From positions 11,539,501 through 11,603,500 of the forward strand of contig NC_060106.1 in the NCBI RefSeq assembly GCF_021155765.1: DNA of 64,000 bases, written 5' to 3'. How positions within the stretch are numbered: the stretch's first letter is position 1; every line of letters begins with the position of its first letter. This DNA comes from Diprion similis (taxonomy: Eukaryota > Arthropoda > Insecta > Hymenoptera > Diprionidae). Of this stretch, positions 51,218-64,000 are shown one piece after another. The notes beneath the pieces are model-generated. The model was not told where the DNA came from and did not search any database. It saw only the letters and a program-made list of their open reading frames with translations. A program made the translations under genes and the position numbers.

Positions 51218-54200
51218 TTTCGACCCCGAAAACAGTCAGACAGAAAATTTCTTGACGATCCAATGACCGATGTAAGCCTTTTGCTTGTAAGTATGGAAAT
51301 TTCCTATCCCACATCGAGATCTACCGTTATGCAACACTATTTCCACCCATAGATAAGCATAAGTAATGCATATCTGCATAAATGCACCCCAGGGTATGAT
51401 GCACACTTGTTAGTTTCTCCGTTGCATAATTTCAATGTGCACCCTCAATGCACTGAGTGATTATTGCGCATCGTGTATCGACCGATCAACTCTTGTCTTA
51501 AACAATGTGATTCAGCCGCAGAATTTAACCGTGCAAACCCTGAAGAAAACTACTCAGGTTCCTGTCTGTCAAACGAGCGAACGGAATCTGCGTTTCCCCC
51601 ATTTTTTCACGTGTCATTTATAGATTTGAAATTGCAGCCAACTACAGGTTTTATCAAGCGTAATGTCGCCTATTCGGATAGAAAAATTACACGTAACGCA
51701 CGTCTATGACAGTCTTTTCGCGTAAAAGTTGGATATATCTAATGAACGTGCGTGTTTGGTTGTCAGCCAATTGCCAAAATTTACGTTTTTACGACTCGCA
51801 GCACAACCTCGTTCATGTATGTGGTTACTTTGATAGTTGAGTGAAATTTGCATAAGGTATCCTTACCTGTTTACTATATCGTAGAACGATATTTACTTAC
51901 AATTAGCCATTGCATCATTTTTCGACCACGAATTTCCCCATCCAAAATTCGCTAGAGATTCCCAAGCATAATTATCCGAATCGTTATATGTACCTGAAAT
52001 TCCGCGATGGAATTACAAGTTCCAACTAAACATATCACGCAATAGTCGGAAATTTCCTTTTCTACGTAGATACCAAGATAATCGGATATAATCAATATAA
52101 TGTGACCGACAGTCACGCCATACACTCATTGCATTCTGCATATTAATTTTCGCATCAAATCGATGAAATTATAGTTTTGTACCCATACCTATACTTATAG
52201 CTCGTAACCTGCAGTAAAACGTGTTTTGATCGGTAATTTTATCGTTTTCCTATTATACCTGCGTAAAAAAAATGATAATATATAACACCGCCGAAGGTGT
52301 TTGCTTAAGAAAACAGGCTCCTGCTGTACATTTTTTAATTACTCATATCCGTATAATCATTTTTTCAAGGAGAAAATAAAGACCTCAATTAAGTATCAGT
52401 ACTGTCGCGTCTAACGACTGCTACTGTGCCAGTGTCAAGATCAGATTCTACATTAGCATTCCAATAAATATTTAGGAAAAACGCGTTTTGAACGCTGATC
52501 GTGCACCTTATACCTGTATTCTGCGAGTGATCGGTTTTCTGCGGATTGTGGAATGGAATTTTAAAAAGTCGGTAAAATAATTTGAAAAGGTATTTTAATC
52601 TTATTATTTTGCGCCGTTTATGTGATACATGCATCGTTTCTAATTTCGAAGTTTATACATTTTCATTTTGGCACTCATTAGTACGTATACTTAAAAATAT
52701 GGTTGATGTCCCGATATGTACGCACCTTATACTCTATAGCTTATATTCTATTAGCTTTTCGGTGACCTTTAGTCTTATGCAAATTGAATATGCAAGCCGT
52801 GTACTTGATCAGCTGATATTCCAGCCTCGAACACCGGTGTATAAATTCTAAAAACGCGGTAGATTGGTTATAAATGAACGTCGCATCATACAGAGTTTTG
52901 AGTAGGTTGAGCGCCTTTGGGAGCGCTTTATTGATCATGGCAAATAACTCGAACGAGGTTTATAAAATTATGCATAAGGTTTCAAATGAGTAAGCGTGGC
53001 AATGAACAAATCATAATTTTTATTTTCACCGTGTTTGTAAGCAGCCGCTGAACATTTCAGTCAACGGTACAATATAATCCATTAGTTTTCATTTTTAATT
53101 AAACTATGAAAATTACAGTATAATAATGTGATGTGCTGATTACTGAGAATCCGTTCAACTTTACAACCACCGGAATGAAATAGCAATAATAGTAAGGGAC
53201 ATTTTTTAATCAGGGTATAAAAATAATATTAAACTAATATAATACAATAATATTTAACAATGCATTAAAAAATCTATGCGGGAATAACTTTAGTCCTGAT
53301 TCCATTAAATATTACATATTTACAACTTTTATTATTTTTCACCTGATAAATGTTTCAAAAATTACTATTTTGGATGGAAATTTGTTAGAGTATGTTTCAC
53401 TAATCTTTTTTCCCTGCAAATATTGGTAAACATTAGAGCATATCTACTTTCTGCGCCAATTGTGCTAGAAGAATTTGAAGTATGTTTTTTATGTTGAAAA
53501 TTGCATAAATGTAACTTTAAACGACTAGCGCGTAATTTTACTTGTTTGTTAGTTCGAATACGTATAATCCATGTTGGTAGAAAAAACCTCTGTACAGTAT
53601 AGTTAGGAATGCAGGCCAAATCACAATAATTTCAAAAGTATCGCTGTGATAAATTCATTCCTCGTTGCTGCCGAAACTCTGAAAAAATACATTTTTGCAG
53701 ATGAGTCGGAGTTTTCATATATCCAATTCATTTTAAGTTACGTGCTTCAGTGACTTTATGAATGGCTCAGATGAATTATTAATTTTCAGCGAATAATCAA
53801 AGAACCAAGTTTCTAAATTGAATTTACGGAACTTTCAAGTGTACCTAAAATTTGCAATACAGCAGAAAGAAGAACAACACGCTGCTGTTTACAGAACATT
53901 GAACGAATAATGTGTATCATATTTATTATCACACAATTACATATTCTGTATAATAGAATACTGAAAATTATATTTGGATGAGTATAATCTTATACGTAAT
54001 ATTATAAAGCTTGGGCGCGCAGATAATTGTGCGTATACATATGTCATTTGCAACTATAAAATACATAGAATGCACAGGATAATAGGATATAGATGTATAG
54101 GTAAGTTTCACAGTTTTGTCCGCTTATCACGTGGAAAAGTGAGACTTGCATTTTCGAACGTATGGAAGTTAAGACCACCTATTCGGGTCCGTAATCCTTG

Positions 54201-54643
54201 ACTAGTTTCACTCTTTTTCCTATTTCAACATAGTCTCTATAGTAAATAGATCTATGAAACGATTGTACTGGGAAGAATTGATTCTGTATATTTCTCACTG
54301 GAAGACTATTAGCGAAAGCTAAGATCGTTTTGGCAATTCGCCACTTTTTTGCAACGAGCATGAAATTTTCATCAATTTGAAACAAGTGCGAAAGTTATGG
54401 CGTAACAGATAGGGAATGAAATATATAATGATACAAAAAAATGGGAATGGTAAGACTGCGAGTACAGATATGTACATCAAAAATCAGAAATAAAAATAGT
54501 ATGTTATAATACTGTAATAAAAAAAATATTTATTTCGTTAATGATCTGAAGAAAAAATCTATGAAAGCTTCGATTAGGTTCGCTATATACGTATAATGGG
54601 GGATGATCATTGGAAAAATATGAAATTGTGACGCATTTTATAT
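51218..54643. other. AT-rich intergenic region, no gene
   Basis: About 3.4 kb of AT-rich sequence upstream of IR-B and downstream of the aldehyde dehydrogenase. A 68-codon minus-strand frame at 54179-54385 has no known domain. It could at most be an alternative last exon of the aldehyde dehydrogenase. Nothing else is supportable. Confidence 0.5.
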
Positions 54644-57807
<3,164 letters not shown>

Positions 57808-60800
57808 AGTTGGTGGTGCTGTTCCGTTCGCTTGGGCTGTAAACAAGGAAAAATAATGTTAGAAAATAGATAAAACATTTGTAGTGATTGCCACAAATTA
57901 CATGCAGTGCGAGAATTAACAAACAGTTTATGAAACGCGTAGTCGTTAAAAAATTTCTGAGACTTTATTCCAGCTTTACAAAACAATTGCGATTCAGAAA
58001 TCAACTGCAGGAATCGTTTCCCGAGTAGCTGTCATTGGAGAAGTAACAATAGTCAATGTAACCCTAATTGTAAGATTCAAACAATTTTTCAGATGCAATT
58101 CAAGAAAGGTTCAAGCGTAACATTCAAATAAAGTATAGTTGCATAGTTCTGAGAAAGTGAGAAATCGAACTTGTCATTACCGCGAAATATCTTCCCCTCG
58201 TCTTCAATTGTTTCGTCAATCAGCTGATCAGTGAGCTCAGGAGCTGCCTCGAATGAGAATGCAAACCGAAGCTAACTTCACAGCTGACTCACTGCGCACG
58301 CGCGATCAGCGGGGTTCCCCTTCTTAAAACTAATTTTCAAACCACGAAATTAAAGCCCCTGATCAACAAAGGCCGTTACCGACAGCGGTGGCAGCGTAAC
58401 CGAGATAAAACAGGTCTGTCCTCGTTTATTATCTTAATTTCGTGACAACATTCTGCACGTCGTTATCACCGGGTATTTATTTACAAACAATGGGTATTCA
58501 AAATCCGAAAACATTGACAAACTATTGAATCATTTCTGCGAATGGTTTGTAGGTACAGTTTTGAAATTTATTTTCATTTAGGTTACTAAGACCCAAAATG
58601 GTGAGGGTGACGGTAAGACCATAGTCAAATTGACCTAAAATACCCCATAAGTATGTATATCAAGTTTTTACGCGTGCAGGCACTGATGCTATACATTTTA
58701 CTGTATATATATATATAAATACGTGTATAGTTATCCTCAGGGATCGATGGTAATCATTAAAATGAACAAATTAAGATTTCTCAGGAGAAAGATGCAAATT
58801 TTACTAACTCCAAGAACTAGAGACCTTCGTCTATTCTTATACGATGTACAGCACCATGGTTCGATTTTTATACGTCTTAAAGGTTTGGAAAGATTTTCTC
58901 ATGCATTTAAAATATGATTGGGCATTTCGGCGAGTAAATATTGTAGGCTTCTAATATCGACGTATATCTTCTCGAAGGACAAAGAGACGTTATCATTCAC
59001 TTACTGCTGGGTAATATTCGAAAGGGTTTCGTTTAAAATAGGCATTTAATATGTAAATGGCATTTTACATTTAACATTCTAAATGTTCTCAATGTAACCA
59101 TTTATATTCAGCCATTTCAATTATGTTATTGAAAAAATTTTCCATTCTTCATTTCAAATGGATCTATTGACGCCTTTTATCCAGCAGTGTGCATTCACTC
59201 ACATGCAACCTAATGATACTTGGAGAATGATTAACGATACATGAATTTTATGGCCTGTTCCACTTTGCTCAATATTAGGTCTATTGATAATAGAAGATAC
59301 CGACACTATCGTAAATTAATAATTTAAAAGAAATCAGTAGAATATTCTATCACGTATAATTCTTTCAGGCTGTCTCAAACATATTACTGTATAATTACGC
59401 ATAAGATTATATTTCAGCCGGATCCTACTTGTTTTTCGTCTTCATTCGGTGAAATAGGAAAAATTCGGTGTCAGTCGCTAATCGTTTCTTCCGAAGTCCA
59501 CTAATCTTTACGTTTTTAGAGCTCTAGTATCCCCAAAACAGGTTTTGAGAATAATGTCAGTCTGTCCTGACGATCTCAAAAATGTCTCGATTAAAAAATC
59601 AAAAATTCAAACCACTTTACATTCAATAGCAATAAAATTATTAATGTAATAGGAAACAACTTTATGGAAAAAAGACAGTTTTAACGACATAAGATTTTAA
59701 CCATACTTGATGGTACTCCTAGTAATTGAATTGTTTTGTAAAATGATGAAAACTATATAAAAAAATGACTATTTTTACGACTAGTTTTGATAAAACCATC
59801 TGTGGACTGGTTTAGAAATTGATTTATTAAAAATCGATTACGGAAGGTGCTAAACAATATTAGAGCTTGATCGTCAATCATCAAATATATTATAACCTTG
59901 TAAAATATTGGAGTAAAAAATATTTCTTGTCAATGTCCTGAAAACATGTATTTTAAGGCAGAAGTTTGTGATGACTGGGTATATTGTAATATTGTCACGC
60001 AATCATAGAGGTATTGCAAAACCGCAGGAGGTCATTTGTACAATTCGTTTATCGCAATTCATTGCATTTGTTCCCATGGTAACATCAACCGATGAGCCAA
60101 AGTTAGACCTTTAAAATAACATTTATTATCTTGTCCCAATTAACCAATACAGCGTATATTGATCCGTTTTCAATGCCAACAACTTTTTCCCGCGACCCTG
60201 CATTGTATGGGTATAATATTGTAATTTCTTACAGGTACCACACGCTTCAACGCGCGTATCACCAAGCTAAAATATTTTATTTCCTTTTAACCTTTGAAAG
60301 TAATGCACTATAATATAATATGCTACTGATGCGAAACCCTTCGTTTTAATATGACGATAAATTGACGATTGCGTGCCTGACTAAAACACGAAGAGATTGT
60401 GAACGTGCGGATTGAATGTTTACAATATGAAACGTGTTAATCTTTTATAAAACCACAGCTCGGATTTCACGATAAGGAAATCACTCGCTAATCGGAAAAC
60501 GAGTCCAATTACCCTAGTGTAACAAAAGAATTGTCGAACCGCAAAGAAAATTCCAGAAAGCATTCCCATCCTCGCAATCAGATCCAGTTTGTATGTAAAT
60601 TTATGCTGTCAGAGGCCATGGTCAGGAAGGTGTGATCCAATCGGCACGAAGCGATTGCGTCGATACCGGTCACAAAATACGCCTCGGGCGTTTTTACTGT
60701 ATACAACTAACATGGCGTTATTGCTGGGTAAATTGGTTTTAAAAATATAGTCGATAATGTTTTTACAGGTGTCGCAGGTGACGTCAATTTGTAGAATTTC

Positions 60801-62016
60801 TTGTTCAAAAACGCGAGTCATTTATGGCAACAGATTTTCTCATTACCTGCACGAGAGAGAAACATTATAATGAGTAAAAGAGCTTTAGATGCTTGCAGTT
60901 ATGCGCAGTATAGGTATGATGCATCATTCTTCGCACGTATCTTCGTATTGGTGTAGGTATTTATAATACACGTGACACTAATATTATTCGTAATCTCTTA
61001 CGGCGTGCACGATATTTTAATTGCTGTCGCGATTTAATCGTCGGAATATCGTACCATGAATTGGCGAAGATTCATTTTGATACGGCGATGGTTCTACGAG
61101 AATCTTGACAGAGTTTTGCGACTCCCTAGAGCCTGTTTCTGTGAGGATTTCAGTCAGCACTCCGGAGGATTTGACCGAGTCGAGTGATCCGGTTCGGAAA
61201 ACAATTTCTGCCGACATAATTTATATCAACAGATTTTCAACTTCGATAATTATTAATTTCGTTTGGCGATAAAAAGCACAAATGTAGACGGAAAAATAGT
61301 GATACAAATTGAATAGAACGATGGATTAATCCCAGACGACTGCAATATTTATTAGCGATACATCTGCGTCACTAAATTCGGAGTCCGTCGTCCAAGGTTA
61401 GGTATTAAATTGATGCGATTTCTCTTCATTCAATTTATCCAGTCACTGTATAAACTTATGGCCTTTAGAAATCTCTGGCAAAAGTCGAATCTTGAGTCTG
61501 GTGATATGGGTCTAACAATAAATAACTGGTCTTGATTTTCAATTTGGGAACGTCCACCTTTTAGTTTTATCGGGATCGTTATAAGTACAACACTTCACAC
61601 ACAAATTAGAACTAGTGACTAGATTAGACTAGCAAATCTACAACCGCAATTTACTACACATGCGTACACGTGTAAAAGGTTAAATTATTCACGTGAGAGA
61701 AGGGTGGTTATACGCACCTGCGTAAACGGGGTTCTATTTGGTCACGCAAAACGCTAACCGTAAATTGCCGGGATAATTCACATTTTTTACATGCTACGAA
61801 TAGATAACTCATGTATTTTAGTATAGGCTACACATATCTGCTCCGAATACCCGTGCTTGATTACACAGGTCAACAAAAAAAAATGAAATTTTTATTGAAT
61901 TTATACTGAAAGAAAGAAATTTTGATTCTATACATCGAATAATTAATAACAAAAGTCTTCATTTATTACTTCTAAAGTTTGCTTTTGTCTTTTTTACGTT
62001 GTTAAATAATCACCGA
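57808..62016. other. Intergenic region with weak open frames
   Basis: About 4.2 kb. Its first part (to about 58260) holds a likely 5' UTR intron and leader exon of the aldehyde dehydrogenase. Minus-strand frames at 60609-60821 and 61017-61217 both begin with ATG and have fairly even codon use. Neither has a recognisable domain, and I could not join them by in-frame splice sites, so I do not call a gene. Confidence 0.4.
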
Positions 62017-62393
62017 TCAAGATGAATTTTGAGTCTGGGTTCTATAGATGTCAAATTTTAATTTCTTCTGCGTAACTAGTAACTAATAAAATAAAAAACA
62101 TTTTCATTAGGTGAAGTTTGACTTTGTAAAAACCTGAACGATATTTTGTATTTTAAGAAAATTTACCTATTTTCTCAAATATTTGGTGTAAATAACAATT
62201 AAACAAATTTCAGTCTCGCACTTAAATTTTTTAATAAAAGTGATTTAAATACGAAACTGAAGTTTGTTTAATTGTTATTTACAATAAATGTTTGAAAAAA
62301 TAGGTAATCTTTCTTAAAACCCGAACTTTTATCAGTTACGTGGAAGAAATGAAAATTTGACATCTAGAACTCGGCATCAAAATTCGTGTTGAC
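62017..62393. repeat. Long imperfect inverted repeat (foldback/MITE or hairpin)
   Basis: The left arm (about 62020-62215) and right arm (about 62257-62393) are near reverse complements. TAGATGTCAAATTTTAATTT pairs with AAATGAAAATTTGACATCTA, and GTAAATAACAATTAAACAAA pairs with TTTGTTTAATTGTTATTTAC. The left arm has about 50 extra bases, and the loop is about 40 bases. The transcript of either strand would fold into a hairpin well over 100 bp long. It has no coding capacity. Most likely a non-autonomous DNA element; a hairpin-RNA source is an alternative. Confidence 0.75.
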
Positions 62394-64000
62394 GTTATTA
62401 AATTCATATTGTGTTAAAACTACTTGTATTAAAGTTACTGACCAACGTGTATGACACATATATTCACAGGAATATGTCGCACAGCAAGGAATTATTCGAA
62501 CTGTACTGGAATTTTCCTCAGTCACATTCTCTGGCTACATTATAATCCCTATTTAAAAGTATGATTGTTCTTTAATGATTTTCATACCGAAGTCAGAGGA
62601 AGTAAGTAACGTATTACACTTTGAAAGTCAATTAACTTATTCCGTTGAATCATTAACTCGGTACATTTTTTCTCAAAGAATTTCGAAAACAGTACGAAAC
62701 ACAGCGATCAACGAATGCCAAGTTTTTAAAATATTTTTCGATTCAATTCAAACCAGGAATTCACCTCGTTAGACAGAAAGTACGAAAAATCGCAATGAAC
62801 CTCGCAACGTGTGTACCATCGAATTGGCGCCAAGATTTCCATCCACAACTATGATCTGTCTTCTTATGAACTCAATACACTTCGTTTATCTCTATCTGTG
62901 AACACTCGGGACGGCTGAGACTGCCGATAAGTCTCTCGTGCAGAAATGAAAGTGATCTTTAAAACCAGAAAACACTCTACGCACGCATGGCTATTGTCAT
63001 AAAATGAAACCTGCACAACTCGCATATTAATCACAACATACTCGATATAATCGATCTCACCTGTTATCAATTGTTGCGCCTAGTCAGTTGACGGCCAGAC
63101 TGGAGTTAGTGTGGGTACGAAAGCGAGGACGTGACTCTCAAAAAAAGAAAACTCGTCGACTGGCCATCGGAGGGGCCGATTACTTACGAATTATGTCACT
63201 GGCGTACAGCAGAGAGTCCGAAGTACCACGAGTCACTCAAAGTATCTCCAACTCGGCCGGTACTCGCGAGTGTTGATAAGTCAGCGTTGTGCGATTTTTT
63301 GAGCAATGTCAAATCTTTGCCTGCGCTTAACTATATATGCACTGTAGTTGCCAAAAGATTTACAGCTATAGTATGTGCGTAAGAATATACACGATGCACG
63401 TGATCGCTATATGCTGTTTTATGCAGCATTCATGTGTATATCGGTATTCACACCTATAAAGCGTCAGATTAGCATACCCGGTGTCTGTACAGGGTTAGTA
63501 AAAATCGTTGAATCAAAAAAAGTATGTTTCACAGTCAACCGAACGGTTATAGGTGATGAAGCAAATATCTGGTTGATACAACAATCTGTAAATTTTTCAG
63601 CCTATTTGTAGCAATTGCTATAAGTACCTTTCACACGTGCAAATTGGGTTTAATTGATCGCAAATCTAATAAAACGCATTATGAGTTTCCGAAAACACGT
63701 GGCGCACTTATTTAATACCTATAATGCTACCTAGTCGAAAATCTCTGTATTTACGCGGAAGTTGGACAATTGCATGTTTGAAAGTTCTAGTGTGACAATT
63801 ATCTACCCTGCATTGTTATTTGGAATCGATGTAATGGAAAATATTTCAATGTTTTATAACTAACGTACCTACCTGTAATCTTATGCTTATCGGTACAAAT
63901 ACAGTAGTTGTTCGATAATCCCCCCCCCTTATGAATATATTGGCCGTGAAATTACGACTCGCGTGTTATACAGAAGCAGGACTGTCGTGGAAATCGAACA
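62394..64000. other. Right-edge region, no gene recognised
   Basis: A plus-strand open region around 63088-63380 is GC-richer than its surroundings and encodes a charged stretch (KKRKLVDWPSEGPITYELCH), but it resembles no family I know. A C tract lies near 63920-63927. The rest is AT-rich. Confidence 0.4.

Noticed and set aside
54179-54385. A 68-codon minus-strand frame downstream of the aldehyde dehydrogenase, considered as an alternative last exon
   Set aside because: The last exon at 54644-54818 already gives a complete class 3 protein, and I found no convincing acceptor or family similarity here.
60609-61217. Two minus-strand frames beginning with ATG (70 and 66 codons), possibly one small gene
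   Set aside because: A stop precedes the second ATG in its frame, and the donor and acceptor candidates do not give a continuous reading frame.
63088-63382. A plus-strand open stretch with a charged, GC-richer sequence near the right edge
   Set aside because: Short, no recognisable domain, and two frames are open at once; a partial exon cannot be ruled out.

Overview
The window is nuclear DNA from an insect. The genes have several exons with GT-AG introns, and long AT-rich stretches lie between them. The gene content is arthropod: chemosensory proteins (CSP/OS-D family), ionotropic receptors of the Ir75 type, an insect laccase-like multicopper oxidase and a class 3 aldehyde dehydrogenase. 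One CSP has eight residues between its first two cysteines (CX8C), a spacing I associate with Hymenoptera, so a wasp, bee, ant or sawfly is the best guess. That is an inference. I see no tRNA, rRNA, CRISPR array or bacterial feature.

Layout. 2.4-9.3 kb (-): a small unrecognised protein with four membrane segments, pieced together from four in-phase exons. 13.9-19.5 kb (-): a 12-exon relative of IQCH (ATP-grasp-like, IQ motif-containing protein H), whose frame breaks once at a homopolymer. 20.5-42.8 kb: five CSP genes (A+, B-, C+, D+, E-), with a complete secreted multicopper oxidase (+) between A and B. 43.5-51.2 kb (-): two tandem Ir75-like receptors. The upstream copy (47.5-51.2 kb) is intact. 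The downstream copy (43.5-46.4 kb) lacks a usable splice donor. 54.6-57.8 kb (-): a complete ten-exon Aldh-III-type fatty aldehyde dehydrogenase. The remaining stretches (1-2.4, 9.3-13.9, 31.9-37.5, 51.2-54.6 and 57.8-64 kb) show no gene I can defend. They hold microsatellites, possible dispersed repeats and one long foldback at 62.0-62.4 kb.

How the genes may work together. CSPs are small secreted carriers of hydrophobic ligands. Ir75-type receptors detect acids and amines on sensory neurons. A membrane-anchored aldehyde dehydrogenase turns fatty aldehydes into acids, and secreted multicopper oxidases oxidise phenolics. The block could therefore be a chemosensory neighbourhood, but only its co-location is visible here.

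The main points for a second look are the two tandem CSP genes (C and D), which share the same missing in-phase GT donor at the family's conserved intron; CSP-B, with an extra intron; the one-base frame break in the IQCH-like gene; the disrupted receptor next to its intact paralogue; promoter blocks shared between CSP genes; and the long inverted repeat.
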